This document shows, one piece after another, positions 8,695 through 17,582 of a stretch of DNA of 64,000 nucleotides (the first letter of the stretch is position 1; each line of letters starts with the position of its first letter). The stretch is from the NCBI GenBank assembly GCA_947499565.1, contig CANMOV010000009.1, forward strand, positions 1-64,000, given 5' to 3'. The stretch is from an uncultured Croceitalea sp. (GTDB taxonomy: Bacteria; Bacteroidota; Bacteroidia; Flavobacteriales; Flavobacteriaceae). The translations under genes were made by a program, and so were the position numbers. Under the pieces are notes generated by a model. It was not told the origin of the DNA. It was given only the letters and a program-made list of their open reading frames with translations, and ran no database searches.

Positions 8695-10893
8695 CTAAAT
8701 ATTAAGCCAATAAGTCAACTTTAAGTTGATAGATCTAAACCTTGGTTCAAAGACATTTACTGCATAGTTGTCATTATAGACAATAAACAAATCTGAGAGT
8801 GGCGCAAATCGCCATTGTAATCTGGAATTAATACCCAGATTGTCCCTTTGATTGCTATACTGTATAAGTGTAGACCAAAACACCGACTTGCTAAAAGTTA
8901 ATCTTACCCTAGGACTTATCAGCCATAAATCTGCACTTGGAAAAGGGTTGGGTAATGTAATTTTATCATACCGTACATTTAGACTAATGAGCGCTTTTGG
9001 CTGTAAGCGCAATGTTGCACGACCGTTAATGGAAAAGCGATCTCCATTAAAGAACCTTCCTATAGTGGTTTCTCCATCAAAAGCGAAGACCTTAGCTCTA
9101 TTAGATTGGTACCCAAAAGAAAAGGTATTAAAATGATATCCTTGGTCTCCAGGTAATTCTATTGCCCCTTCTGTACTGGTAGGATCAAAAGAGTTTGTCA
9201 AAAAAATAAAGTTATTGGAAAAGCTTGCTCGATATTCCGATAAGTCCTTCATATTTACATTGTAGGAAACGGATAAGGTTTGATCTGTTTTCTTAAAATC
9301 CAGTTCAGGTCTCCAGATAAGCTCTGGAAAAAACTCAATAGAATGGTTGTTGATAGGTCCTTTTTTTGGCCAAAAAGTTCTGTTGATAGAACTTACTGTT
9401 TTTACGATATCTTTTCTCCTAATAAAACCTAAATCCGAGGTAAAATCCTCATCTACATAAACAGCATCTGCAAAAACAGTCCAATATCTTGAATTTCTTC
9501 CCAGATTGGCTCCAAAAGAATAATTTCCTTCTTGGTCATCTGGTTGAAAAGATTTGTGAGCATAAAATTTACCATTCCAGATATTATCTGCACTTGCTAA
9601 ATTATAATCAATACCCACAACACGATTATAGCGCTCTTCCGGTGATATAAAGTCAGCATCTGAGAAGGTTTGTCTATTGATAAAGAATGCACTAATGTTA
9701 GATCTAGAAAATACTTTCTGTTGTAGGGCAAACATCATATTATTATTGGAAGCGATTTCTTGACTCTCATCTTCTTCAGTTTGAATATTCAAAAACCCTA
9801 ACCGTAGATTTTCGTTGAGTTTACCACTTAATCTAATACCTCCAATTATACTGTTTTCCACAGAATTTCCGTCACTATCAGTAGCTATTCCTATCCTTCT
9901 TGAGAAAAAAGGGTTAGCATCACGACCACCGCCAAAATTGCCAAAAAGGTCGTTATTATCCACAAAAAACTGCCTTCTTTCTGGCAGAGAAACTTCAAAG
10001 CGTGTGAGGTTTGTAAAAATATTGTCCACTTCTACATTAGAAAAATCTGGATTAACTGTTATATCCAGATTCATGGCATTTCCAATGGAAATTTTGGCAT
10101 CTCCGCCAACAGCAAATTTTGTATCAGAAACATCAGTTTCAAAATCCTTATCTGCCAAAGCATTTACATAAGGAATAAGTGTAATTGGAGTTCTGGATTT
10201 CCCCAATGGTTTTTCAAAAACCATATCTCCCATAAAGGCTAGACTAAAAATAGACTGGTTTTGTGGGACGGGGTGCCAAACACTATTTTCATTGTTTTGT
10301 TGATCAAACCTATAGCTCTGAAAACGCCATTTAGTTTCTCCTTCGGCAAATTTAAAGGAGGTCAATGGAATCGCCATTTCTGCGGTATAATAATCTTTAA
10401 AACGTTTTGCATTACCTTTCCATTTGACATCCCAAGAAGTTGTAAAGCCACCAAAGTTACCGCCACCACCAGTAATTAGAGCTTCTCTTCTAACACCAAA
10501 AGGATTTATACCAAAAAGAAAAGCATTATTACCATCGTTAAAAGTGTCGAATAGTAAGCTGATATTGTCATTTCCCCCTGCTCTAAAATCACGCTGTAGT
10601 GACGGAATAACCCAATCATCTCCTTTTCCATAAATTTTTAGCGCAACAAACAAAGTCTTGTCATTGGTAAACATGCGGATTTCTGTTTGGTACTCCGCCT
10701 TTACATTATCCGATGGAAAATATTGTTGAAAAGGACCTACTAACGCTGTCTTTTTCCATATATCTTCATCCAATTGCCCGTCTGGTACAATTGTAGTGTT
10801 ATGATGCTTTACAGTAAAAGTTGGAGTTTTGGTTTGAGAGAAAAGTGGCAAGACAAAAAACACAAGTGCAACCGCACTCAAGAACTTGGTCAT
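8695..10893 (-). CDS. DUF5916 outer-membrane protein with N-terminal carbohydrate-binding-like domain
   Basis: 732 residues with a signal peptide to ~19 (VLPLFSQ). Residues ~25-220 resemble a family 9 carbohydrate-binding fold (PDGQLDEDIWKKTALVGPF, then the DNISLLFDTFNDGNNAFLF core). From ~230 the sequence is DUF5916, with a long run of amphipathic strands ending in LKLTYWLNI, consistent with an outer-membrane beta-barrel. Such proteins are common in flavobacteria and have no established substrate. Upstream are 62 bp and then the RHH gene of the neighbouring operon. Confidence 0.88.
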   Translation of the reverse strand: MTKFLSAVALVFFVLPLFSQTKTPTFTVKHHNTTIVPDGQLDEDIWKKTALVGPFQQYFPSDNVKAEYQTEIRMFTNDKTLFVALKIYGKGDDWVIPSLQRDFRAGGNDNISLLFDTFNDGNNAFLFGINPFGVRREALITGGGGNFGGFTTSWDVKWKGNAKRFKDYYTAEMAIPLTSFKFAEGETKWRFQSYRFDQQNNENSVWHPVPQNQSIFSLAFMGDMVFEKPLGKSRTPITLIPYVNALADKDFETDVSDTKFAVGGDAKISIGNAMNLDITVNPDFSNVEVDNIFTNLTRFEVSLPERRQFFVDNNDLFGNFGGGRDANPFFSRRIGIATDSDGNSVENSIIGGIRLSGKLNENLRLGFLNIQTEEDESQEIASNNNMMFALQQKVFSRSNISAFFINRQTFSDADFISPEERYNRVVGIDYNLASADNIWNGKFYAHKSFQPDDQEGNYSFGANLGRNSRYWTVFADAVYVDEDFTSDLGFIRRKDIVKTVSSINRTFWPKKGPINNHSIEFFPELIWRPELDFKKTDQTLSVSYNVNMKDLSEYRASFSNNFIFLTNSFDPTSTEGAIELPGDQGYHFNTFSFGYQSNRAKVFAFDGETTIGRFFNGDRFSINGRATLRLQPKALISLNVRYDKITLPNPFPSADLWLISPRVRLTFSKSVFWSTLIQYSNQRDNLGINSRLQWRFAPLSDLFIVYNDNYAVNVFEPRFRSINLKLTYWLNI

Positions 10894-10955
10894 TTTTTAG
10901 AAATTAGTCTTGGCAAAAATACAGATTGCCTGCGTTAAAAAAATGCTAAAAGAGT

Positions 10956-11129
10956 TTATTCCGAAGCATCCTTTTTCTTTTTGGGTTCTCGTTTAGCTTC
11001 TTTTAAACTTTTCATTAGCATCCATTCAATTTGGCCATTAGTACTTCTAAACTCGTCAGCAGCCCATTTTTCTATTGCTTTGAGCATTTCCTCATTTAAC
11101 CGCAACGCGAAAGCTTTTTTCTTACTCAT
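10956..11129 (-). CDS. Small Arc-like ribbon-helix-helix DNA-binding protein
   Basis: 57 residues, starting at the ATG whose complement is at 11127-11129. The N-terminal strand KAFALRLN followed by EEMLKAIEKWAADEF and FRSTNGQIEWMLMKSL has the Arc/MetJ pattern: a beta strand that reads bases, then two helices with the conserved NGQIEW turn. The tail is very basic (KREPKKKK). It overlaps the 3' end of the hydrolase gene by 8 bp, so it is the last gene of the SPFH operon. Proteins of this kind usually repress by binding operators as dimers of dimers, so autoregulation of the operon is possible but not shown. Confidence 0.85.
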   Translation of the reverse strand: MSKKKAFALRLNEEMLKAIEKWAADEFRSTNGQIEWMLMKSLKEAKREPKKKKDASE

Positions 11130-12075
11130 TTTTTAGTATGAAATTTGCAATAGTTTCAACCAGCATTGTAGACAGTGGATAATCTGGTGATGTATAGGAT
11201 TGCTGATTCTCGTTTTGGTTATTAACTGTTTTTAAAACATGATTCATTTGCTCAATTAAAACCAATTTCGCAGGAGCATCCAACCCAGCTTCGTCAATTG
11301 CGCAAGCACCAATTAAATTATTTGCATCAGTGCTAGTTACCTGTAAATCTTTTTCTCCTTGAATAATTAAGATTGGTTTTTTTATTTTTTTTATTTCATC
11401 TGTAGGAGTTAATAACATCCAGTCTTTTAAAAATTTTTGGTTTTGAGGAGCAAAAAGCTGAATAAGAAATGGACTCACAGATAAAATAGTATCTGTTTCC
11501 TTTAATTCATTAATATGCTGTTTTGCAATTTCTCCTATTTGAGGATTTTGATTAGTAATTTGGGTCACTAAAGTTTTATCTATTGATTCACTTGGTCCGG
11601 CAAGAGAAATATACGATTTAATGTTGCTATCTGTGGCTAGCATTGCGACTAATGAACCTTGACTGTGTCCTATAAGATGTATAGATTTAAAACGTTTATC
11701 ATCTTTAAAGTTTTTAACAGCAATGCTTACATCACTCACAAAATCGTGAATAGTTATATTTTTTAGTAATGGAATATTTGCAGGGTTTGAAGTTCTTTTA
11801 TCATATCTATAAAATGCTAAACCCTTTTTATTTAAATTATCTGCTAGTTGCGCAATATAGTTTGCTTTTATCGCAGCACCTTGATTACCATTTCTATCTA
11901 CATTTCCTGATCCATGTACAAAAATAACAAGTGGTAATTTTTTCTCAAATTTAGGGTAGCTTAAGGTTCCTGGTATCGAAATTTCACCATTTTTTAAATC
12001 AATCTTTTCTTCAATGATTTCTTGACTAAAACCTAAAAAGGGCAGTAATACAAAAATTAAAAATAGCTTTTTCAT
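11122..12075 (-). CDS. Exported alpha/beta hydrolase
   Basis: 317 residues with a signal peptide to about residue 18 (LLPFLGFSQ). The fold is clear: oxyanion motif FVHGSGNVDRNG at ~52-63, nucleophile elbow GHSQGS with Ser138, a late acid in IQGEKDLQV, and a His in EQMNHVLK. It is similar to the periplasmic esterase/peptidase-like hydrolases of the dienelactone or prolyl-oligopeptidase type. Substrate unknown. It overlaps the RHH gene and follows the PH-like membrane gene by 91 bp. Confidence 0.85.
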   Translation of the reverse strand: MKKLFLIFVLLPFLGFSQEIIEEKIDLKNGEISIPGTLSYPKFEKKLPLVIFVHGSGNVDRNGNQGAAIKANYIAQLADNLNKKGLAFYRYDKRTSNPANIPLLKNITIHDFVSDVSIAVKNFKDDKRFKSIHLIGHSQGSLVAMLATDSNIKSYISLAGPSESIDKTLVTQITNQNPQIGEIAKQHINELKETDTILSVSPFLIQLFAPQNQKFLKDWMLLTPTDEIKKIKKPILIIQGEKDLQVTSTDANNLIGACAIDEAGLDAPAKLVLIEQMNHVLKTVNNQNENQQSYTSPDYPLSTMLVETIANFILKNE

Positions 12076-12166
12076 CTGTTTCTATCTCTTTGGAATACCG
12101 TTGCAGCAGAATCCTCTGTAATGTTAATCACTTTCTACCATTGTTAGGTAATAACTTTATATTCTT

Positions 12167-12667
12167 TTACTTTTTAAAATATCTATTGATGACTAGTTGT
12201 GCTTCTTCAGGTTTTTGAGTACCAATTAGAATCTTTTTCCCATCCTTTAGTTTAATTTGAATACCCATGTTTCCTTTTACATTATAAGCCATATCCTTAC
12301 TCTTAGGAACTGGTTTTATACCCCAACCTCCAAATTCCGTGATAGGTTGATATTTTCTTGTATAGCACTCAGACATTTCCTTCCACGAAATTATTCTTTT
12401 CTTTCTGTGAAAAGGAGTGAAACGATATTGAATACCATTTTCATTGATTGATGTTTTAAGTCTTAGGAAAAGCATGAGCCCTACAATTAATAAAAGCATT
12501 AAAATGATAGCTGTTTGTCCTATATAGTTAGAAGCATCAATCTTATCAATATTTTCACCAACAATATACCATTCATACATAAAATACAGTAATAAACCAA
12601 TTACACTAAAATTAAGTAGGAGTACCCACCATTGATTAAACCATTGCTTTTCTTCAAAAACTCTCAT
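12167..12667 (-). CDS. Membrane protein with two transmembrane segments and a PH-like cytoplasmic domain
   Basis: 166 residues. Two hydrophobic segments (~14-36 and ~45-68) are followed by ~95 residues with beta-rich spacing (ENGIQYRFTPFHRKKRIISW, then IQIKLKDGKKILIGTQ) resembling bacterial PH domains. The start is 4 bp after the SPFH stop, indicating translational coupling. A membrane partner of the SPFH protein is inferred from position. I do not recognise a named family with certainty. Confidence 0.7.
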   Translation of the reverse strand: MRVFEEKQWFNQWWVLLLNFSVIGLLLYFMYEWYIVGENIDKIDASNYIGQTAIILMLLLIVGLMLFLRLKTSINENGIQYRFTPFHRKKRIISWKEMSECYTRKYQPITEFGGWGIKPVPKSKDMAYNVKGNMGIQIKLKDGKKILIGTQKPEEAQLVINRYFKK

Positions 12668-12671
12668 TTTC

Positions 12672-13532
12672 CTAGTGATTTAAGGTTCCAGTATTTACAA
12701 TTGGAGAAGCATCTTTATCTGAACATAGTACAACCATTAAATTACTTACCATAGCAGCTTTACGCTCTTCATCTAAGTCTACAATATTTTTCTCATTAAG
12801 TTCTTCTAAGGCCATTTCCACCATACTAACTGCACCTTCGACTATTTTATGTCTAGCTGCAACTATTGCTGTCGCTTGTTGTCTTTTAAGCATAGCATTT
12901 GCAATTTCCTGCGCATAAGCAAGGTAGCCAATCCTAGCTTCCAAAACTTCTATCCCAGCCATAGCTAATCTTTCTTGCACCTCTTTTTCAAGAGCCTCAC
13001 TAACCTCATTTACGCTAGACCTAAGTGTAATGTCTTCTTCTATTCCTTCATCCGCAAAATTATCGTAAGGATACATGCTTGCAAGTTTTCTAACTGCAGC
13101 GTCCGTTTGTACACGAACAAAGTTTTTGTAATCATCAACCTCAAAAGCTGCTTTGTATGTGTTAGTAACCCTCCAAACTAAAATTGTGCTAATCATGACT
13201 GGGTTCCCCAGTTTGTCATTTACTTTAAGCCTTTCACTATCAAAATTACTTGCCCTAAGAGATATTTTCTTTTTTGAATAGAGAGGATTAACCCAGAAAA
13301 GCCCGTTCTTTTTTATTGTGCCTACATATTTTCCAAAAAGTAAAAGCACTCTGGAACTATTTGGGTTTACGAGTACTAGTCCAAAAGCAAGAATAAGTCC
13401 AAAAAACACAGAAATGCCAAACCAAGGAGATCCAGTACTAATGATTGCAGCTATCCCCCCAAAGAATAGTAGCAAAAAAATAAAAAGCATGAAGTAACCG
13501 TTAAGGGGGGTTACAATTTTTTCATCTGTCAT
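12672..13532 (-). CDS. SPFH (stomatin/prohibitin-like) membrane protein
   Basis: 286 residues. Two N-terminal hydrophobic segments (~12-32 and ~36-55) precede an SPFH domain at ~60-220 (VNPNSSRVLLLFGKYVGT, then ISTILVWRVTN and AAVRKLASMYPYDNF). A helical, Ala/Glu-rich part follows (LAYAQEIANAMLKRQQA), typical of oligomerising flotillin-like proteins. It probably scaffolds membrane microdomains. It is the first gene of the operon SPFH, PH-like, hydrolase, RHH. Confidence 0.88.
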   Translation of the reverse strand: MTDEKIVTPLNGYFMLFIFLLLFFGGIAAIISTGSPWFGISVFFGLILAFGLVLVNPNSSRVLLLFGKYVGTIKKNGLFWVNPLYSKKKISLRASNFDSERLKVNDKLGNPVMISTILVWRVTNTYKAAFEVDDYKNFVRVQTDAAVRKLASMYPYDNFADEGIEEDITLRSSVNEVSEALEKEVQERLAMAGIEVLEARIGYLAYAQEIANAMLKRQQATAIVAARHKIVEGAVSMVEMALEELNEKNIVDLDEERKAAMVSNLMVVLCSDKDASPIVNTGTLNH

Positions 13533-13547
13533 AATTGATTATTTAAA

Positions 13548-13568
13548 ATGATATTAAATTGATATCAT
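13548..13568. promoter_or_regulatory. Inverted repeat upstream of the SPFH operon
   Basis: ATGATAT at 13548-13554 and ATATCAT at 13562-13568 form perfect 7-bp arms with a 7-nt spacer, 16 bp upstream of the SPFH start. It lacks a T tract, so an operator is more likely than a terminator. The RHH protein of the operon is a candidate binder. Confidence 0.4.
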
Positions 13569-13660
13569 AAATATATAATATTAAATTTAATTTTCCAAAT
13601 GCATGTCGTTGGAATTCTAAAAAGTAATTTTTCATTAACATATACTTTTATAATAAAACC

Positions 13661-13668
13661 TATTTTTG
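13661..13668 (+). promoter_or_regulatory. -7 promoter element of the S1/P1 nuclease gene
   Basis: TATTTTTG fits TAnnTTTG. It overlaps the TTG at 13666 that would be the longer start, which argues that translation begins at the ATG at 13684 instead. Confidence 0.5.
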
Positions 13669-13683
13669 GCAAAAATTTGTTTT

Positions 13684-14454
13684 ATGCGAAGCGTAATTCT
13701 TCTATTGCTTTTAATTCCAACAGTTTCTTTTGCAAATATATGGGGGCGTACAGGTCATCGTGTAACCGGTCATATAGCAGAAAAGCACCTCACTAAAAAA
13801 GCGCGGAAAGCCATTAAAGAACTATTGGATGGTAATAGTTTGGCATTTGCTTCTACTTATGCAGATGAGATTAAATCCGATAGAAGCTTTTCCAGTTATA
13901 CGCCTTGGCATTATGTAAATTATCCGTTTGCTAAAACCTATCAAGAATCTGAAAAAAGCGAGTTTGGAGATATTGTAGTTGCGATAGATAAGTGTATTAA
14001 TGTATTAACGGATAAAAATAGTAGCCGTGCAGATAAAGTATTCCATTTGAAGTTTTTAGTACATCTAATGGGTGATTTACATCAGCCTATGCATGCTGGT
14101 CTAGAAGAGGATAGGGGAGGTAATGATATTCAGGTACAATGGTTCGGAGAAGGTTCTAATTTACATAGAGTATGGGATACCAACATGCTAGAATCATATG
14201 GTATGAGTTTTTATGAACTAGGCAATGAACTTAATAATGCAACCAGTAAAAAAGAACGAAAAACTATCCAACAAGGAACTATTATAGAGTGGTTGGCAGA
14301 GTCTCATGACTATGCAAATGATATTTATAAATCAGTGAATGTAGGGGAGAAATTAGGGTATTCATATTCCTACAAATACAATTCAATCTTATTTGAGCGA
14401 TTAAAAAAAGGAGGCTTTCGCTTGGCTAAAGTATTAAATGATGTTTTCTCTTAA
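13684..14454 (+). CDS. S1/P1 family zinc-dependent nuclease
   Basis: 256 residues from the ATG at 13684. The TTG at 13666 lies within the promoter -7 element and only adds residues before a good signal peptide (MRSVILLLLLIPTVSFA). The family hydrolyses single-stranded DNA/RNA with three zinc ions. Visible ligands are the Trp near the mature N-terminus (NIWGRTGH) and its His, the Asp of TYADEIKS, PWHYVNY, VHLMGDLHQPMHAG (several His and an Asp), and NLHRVWD. It is exported, so a role in nucleic-acid scavenging is likely. The 3' end overlaps the convergent DUF2805 gene by 4 bp. Confidence 0.92.
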   Translation: MRSVILLLLLIPTVSFANIWGRTGHRVTGHIAEKHLTKKARKAIKELLDGNSLAFASTYADEIKSDRSFSSYTPWHYVNYPFAKTYQESEKSEFGDIVVAIDKCINVLTDKNSSRADKVFHLKFLVHLMGDLHQPMHAGLEEDRGGNDIQVQWFGEGSNLHRVWDTNMLESYGMSFYELGNELNNATSKKERKTIQQGTIIEWLAESHDYANDIYKSVNVGEKLGYSYSYKYNSILFERLKKGGFRLAKVLNDVFS

Positions 14455-14738
14455 AACGTTTGGCGCTTAGCAATTTTATTTCCAGATATATTTCGTTGAC
14501 GAGAACACTTAAACCTGTTGACAACATCAGTTCTCAATTTTGCATGTTTAGTACTTCTCCCTTGAACTCTTTTGCGCCACATTCTAAAACTGCTAGGTTT
14601 CATTTCGCGACGCATAATTTCAATCGTTTCTTGCTCGGAAATTTCAAATTGGAAGGTAATGGCATCAAAAGGAGTGCGGTCTTCCCATGCCATTTCAATA
14701 ATTCGGTCTAATTCAATTGCGTTAAATTCTTTTTTCAT
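14451..14738 (-). CDS. DUF2805 / TIGR03643 family small protein
   Basis: 95 residues. The sequence DRIIEMAWEDRTPFDAI, then FEISEQETIEIMRREMKPSSF and WRKRVQGRSTKH, is the family signature (small basic protein with a helix-turn-helix-like core). Function not established. The C-terminus is longer and more basic than the core needs. The stop overlaps the end of the convergent nuclease gene. Confidence 0.85.
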   Translation of the reverse strand: MKKEFNAIELDRIIEMAWEDRTPFDAITFQFEISEQETIEIMRREMKPSSFRMWRKRVQGRSTKHAKLRTDVVNRFKCSRQRNISGNKIAKRQTF

Positions 14739-14757
14739 AGCAAAACAAAGCTACTAA

Positions 14758-15357
14758 TTAATAGACCACTCTAAAAGTTAGATTTATTCGCTCTTTTATT
14801 TGTTTAGCGGTTTTTGATATCTGATGTTGCCAAAAATGTTGTGTTTCCCCTTTCATTAGCAATAGACTGCCATGTTGCAATGCTATTTTCTGTTTTAGAC
14901 TTTTATCATCCTTATGTCTTAAATGGAAAAAACGTTCTTGTCCTAAACTTATAGAAGCGATTATTGGATTCTTACCAAGTTCTGGCTCATCATCTGAATG
15001 CCAGCCATTACTGTCTTTACCATCTCTATATAAGTTAAGCAGGCAGGTAGTAAAACTAACTTCGGTAATTGATTCAATTGCCTCTTTTAATTCTAATAAT
15101 TCCGGAGTAAATGAATGGGGGTTCATGGTAATGTTAGCATAGGAGTAAGGTTTTTTATTATTACCAAATAAAGCTGTTAATCTAGGTTGCGGATGGGTTT
15201 TCCCAAAAACCTTAATGTTATCTTGTTGCCAAGGTATAGTAGCCTTTAGGCTTTTTAAATGGAAAGTAGCTTTTGAGTTTTCTATAAAGTTTGGAAAATA
15301 ACTAATATCTGAATTGGGCAGATTAAATTTAATTTCTTCATTAAATAATTCTGCCAT
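14758..15357 (-). CDS. alkB: AlkB-type 2-oxoglutarate/Fe(II) dioxygenase
   Basis: 199 residues, close to the ALKBH2/3-like form. It removes alkyl groups such as 1-methyladenine from DNA or RNA by oxidative demethylation. Iron ligands are H120 and D122 (GWHSDD) and H178 (WQHQIS); 2-oxoglutarate is held by R190 and R196 (ERINLTFR). The substrate loop NLYRDGKDSNGWHSDDEPEL is well conserved. Its start overlaps the stop of the AraC regulator by 1 bp, so the two are in one operon. Confidence 0.92.
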   Translation of the reverse strand: MAELFNEEIKFNLPNSDISYFPNFIENSKATFHLKSLKATIPWQQDNIKVFGKTHPQPRLTALFGNNKKPYSYANITMNPHSFTPELLELKEAIESITEVSFTTCLLNLYRDGKDSNGWHSDDEPELGKNPIIASISLGQERFFHLRHKDDKSLKQKIALQHGSLLLMKGETQHFWQHQISKTAKQIKERINLTFRVVY

Positions 15358-16226
15358 TATTGGAGTACTGTTTTTAATTGATTACGATATTCAGAAGGAT
15401 TTTGACCCGTAAATGCCTTGAAGGATTTATTGAAATGAGAAAAATTATTGAAACCACTCTCAAAACAAACTTCTGTAATACTCATAGGTTGCTCCGCTAA
15501 TAATTTTGATGCATGTACTAAGCGATATTCATTTACAAACTGTACAAAAGTTTTGTTAGTTATTTTTTTGAAATACCTACAAAATGATGGAACTGTCATA
15601 CTTACTATATCTGCAATTTCGTCCAAACTAATATCTTCTTTGAAGTTGGTCTTAACATGATTAAATACTACATTAATGCGATCGTTATCTTTAACTTCTG
15701 TTTCCATAGAAAAGCCTTCAGCATTCAATACTTTAAATTCTTCGGTGGAACCGAGTTCGTTTAAAATGTTTAAAATGGACAGTAATCGCTGAAAATCTGA
15801 TTGATAGTCCAGAATTTCCATTTTTTCACCAATCTTCTTTTTTGTTTTTCCATAGAATGCAATTCCACTTTTAGAGATATCAAAAAGCTTTTGGATTTTC
15901 TTCATTTCCGGAATATCAAAGAAGTTATTACCTAAGAAGTCCATTTTCATTTGTACAACGGTTTCGCTTTTATTACCAGTGAGCTTATCGGTAAAGCCAC
16001 AATGTGGAAGATTAGAGCCAATAAGAATTAAGTCCCCTTCCCTAAAATAGGATACATGGCTGCCTATTTGTCTTTTACCAGAACCACCATTTATATATAC
16101 TAGCTCTAATTCTGGATGAAAATGCCAACCCCCATTGGTGTTTTTCTTGTTTTCATCGAATCTTTGATAGGTGAAAGAATGGCCGAAATCTGGTGCAATT
16201 GCTTCAAAAATGGGTTTTTGATTCAT
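15357..16226 (-). CDS. AraC family transcriptional regulator with N-terminal cupin
   Basis: 289 residues from the ATG at 16224-16226 (MNQKPIFEAIAPDFG); upstream in-frame codons do not look like this family. The N-terminal cupin (~15-95: GGWHFHPELELVYI, GDLILIGSNLPH) is a sensor domain. Two HTH motifs lie at ~190-289 (ISLDEIADIVSMTVPSFCRYF and MSITEVCFESGFNNFSHFNK). It is upstream of alkB and overlaps it. It may respond to a sugar or to stress; the effector is not known. Its divergent neighbour is a small secreted protein. Confidence 0.88.
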   Translation of the reverse strand: MNQKPIFEAIAPDFGHSFTYQRFDENKKNTNGGWHFHPELELVYINGGSGKRQIGSHVSYFREGDLILIGSNLPHCGFTDKLTGNKSETVVQMKMDFLGNNFFDIPEMKKIQKLFDISKSGIAFYGKTKKKIGEKMEILDYQSDFQRLLSILNILNELGSTEEFKVLNAEGFSMETEVKDNDRINVVFNHVKTNFKEDISLDEIADIVSMTVPSFCRYFKKITNKTFVQFVNEYRLVHASKLLAEQPMSITEVCFESGFNNFSHFNKSFKAFTGQNPSEYRNQLKTVLQ

Positions 16227-16355
16227 AGCGCGAGTTTTTTCTTTTTCAATAGTAAAGTTAGCCTTGTCGGTAGAATTGAATCTATGCGAAATTAACCAAA
16301 ATATGTCCAAAATTACCCCTTAGAGGTATTTAAGAGGTCTAATGGGTTAAAATTA

Positions 16356-16411
16356 CACATAAACTGGAAAAATTTGTGGTAGTTATGTGCTGCGTTTGAG
16401 GCGTATGTTTG
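16356..16411 (+). promoter_or_regulatory. Inverted repeat and -7 element between the AraC regulator and the 126-residue secreted gene
   Basis: CACATAAACT (16356-16365) and AGTTATGTG (16381-16389) form a 9-bp inverted repeat with one bulge. TATGTTTG at 16404-16411 fits the -7 consensus for the gene starting at 16450. The repeat sits where an upstream activator could bind; the AraC protein is a candidate. Confidence 0.4.
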
Positions 16412-16449
16412 CGGTATAAATTAATTACAAATTTTAAAAACAACATGTT

Positions 16450-16830
16450 ATGAAGACAATTTTAAAAAATTCAGTAGCAGCGGCCATATTATTAAGTTCA
16501 ACAATAAGTATAGCTAACGCGCCAGAAAGCTCTTTTGGAAAGAAAGCTAATGCCAAAAGTGAAGTAGAAAAGAATATCATCACAATAGATGCTGATCCAA
16601 CCTTTAAAAGAAAGGGGAACAAACTGTTTATGAACCTTTTAAATCTTAGTAAAGGAAAAGTGACAATTAAAGTTTATGATAGTGAGGGTAGAGTAGTATT
16701 TAAAGAAATTGTTGAGGGCGATATTGTAGTAGAGAAAGCGTTCAATTTTGAAAATGCCTATGAGGACAAATACACTGTGGTAATAACTGACAACAAAGAA
16801 ACTTTTAAGGAAAGTGTATTGATAAAATAG
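16450..16830 (+). CDS. Small secreted protein with a beta-sandwich-like domain
   Basis: 126 residues. The signal peptide runs to about residue 23 (SSTISIANA). Residues ~65-126 (NKLFMNLLNLSKGKVTIKVY, then GRVVFKE and DKYTVVITDN) look like the FN3-like or sorting-domain-like modules of Bacteroidota secreted proteins (DUF3244-like). The divergent AraC gene and the inverted repeat between them suggest co-regulation. A strong terminator follows. Function unknown. Confidence 0.7.
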   Translation: MKTILKNSVAAAILLSSTISIANAPESSFGKKANAKSEVEKNIITIDADPTFKRKGNKLFMNLLNLSKGKVTIKVYDSEGRVVFKEIVEGDIVVEKAFNFENAYEDKYTVVITDNKETFKESVLIK

Positions 16831-16863
16831 AGAAGTTTAGTTAATTTTTATTCAGTTTTAGGG

Positions 16864-16890
16864 AGCCTCAAATTAGTTTGAGGCTTTTTT
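16864..16890. terminator. Rho-independent terminator
   Basis: The stem GCCTCAAA (16865-16872) / TTTGAGGC (16877-16884), loop TTAG, followed by six T. It ends the 126-residue gene and overlaps the stop of the convergent MOSC gene. Confidence 0.85.
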
Positions 16891-17521
16891 AAAGAAGCTT
16901 TTTAAGCTTTTCCCTTTTTTCTTCTCTTATGCTATCATTTGCTACTGCTAATTTTACCAATTCTAAATTTTTCTCCTTCTGATTCACTAATTGATTGTAT
17001 TGTTGAACGCTTAAAGTACTCTTACTTTTTTGCTGTAGCTCAAGATAATCGCCTTTTTTTACTCTTCCTTCTTTTATAATCCGAACATAGGTACCTGGGT
17101 GGCCATATGCAATAAACTCTTTTATTACTTTATGGTGGCCAAACTTTATGCCCAGTTTATGACATGGTTGTCGAGGTTCTGTTATTTGTACAAGTGCGGT
17201 TCCTATTTTGAATATATCACCAATGCATAATTTGTTTTCATCTAATCCCTGAACTGTAAGGTTTTCACCAAACATTCCCCAGTCCCAATTTAGATTTGGA
17301 TAAAACCCTTTCCATTCATCATAGTAGTCAGCAGAAAAGAGATAACAAGCTTTAAACTCTCCGCCATGATGTTTTCTATCTATGACGGTATCTTTTGCAA
17401 CAGCCTCTTTTTGTAGCAGTAAAGATTCTTCGACGGGTTCTTTATAAATGCCAGTTTGTATTTCTCTTCCGCGCCATAATATGGTTTTGGGCTGAGCTAA
17501 ATTTGTTGAAATTATTTTCAT
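16889..17521 (-). CDS. MOSC domain protein (YiiM-like)
   Basis: 210 residues. MOSC domain with the phosphate-loop-like KHHGGEFKACY at ~50-60 and the Cys-containing ITEPRQPCHKLG at ~113-124, the Cys that carries sulfur or binds molybdenum cofactor in the family. The Escherichia coli relative YiiM reduces N-hydroxylated compounds such as 6-N-hydroxylaminopurine. The C-terminal ~45 residues (YiiM 3-alpha type) are very charged. It is transcribed alone: its promoter lies between the terminator of the upstream gene and its start. Confidence 0.88.
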   Translation of the reverse strand: MKIISTNLAQPKTILWRGREIQTGIYKEPVEESLLLQKEAVAKDTVIDRKHHGGEFKACYLFSADYYDEWKGFYPNLNWDWGMFGENLTVQGLDENKLCIGDIFKIGTALVQITEPRQPCHKLGIKFGHHKVIKEFIAYGHPGTYVRIIKEGRVKKGDYLELQQKSKSTLSVQQYNQLVNQKEKNLELVKLAVANDSIREEKREKLKKLL

Positions 17522-17532
17522 TACATGAAAAT

Positions 17533-17564
17533 AAAAAAACCATCACATTTGTGATGGTTTTTTT
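17533..17564 (-). terminator. Terminator of the DUF6249 gene (minus strand)
   Basis: CCATCACA / TGTGATGG stem with a 2-nt loop (17540-17557), flanked by A and T tracts on both sides, so it can work in either direction. It lies just past the stop of the 116-residue membrane gene. Confidence 0.8.
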
Positions 17565-17582
17565 ATGTTAATGTTTAGTTGG

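Noticed and set aside
9815..10171. 118-residue plus-strand ORF inside the DUF5916 gene
   Set aside because: Antisense to a clearly conserved outer-membrane protein gene; no family features and no start site.
13666..13683. TTG start for the S1/P1 nuclease
   Set aside because: The TTG is part of a TAnnTTTG promoter element; the ATG at 13684 begins a good signal peptide.
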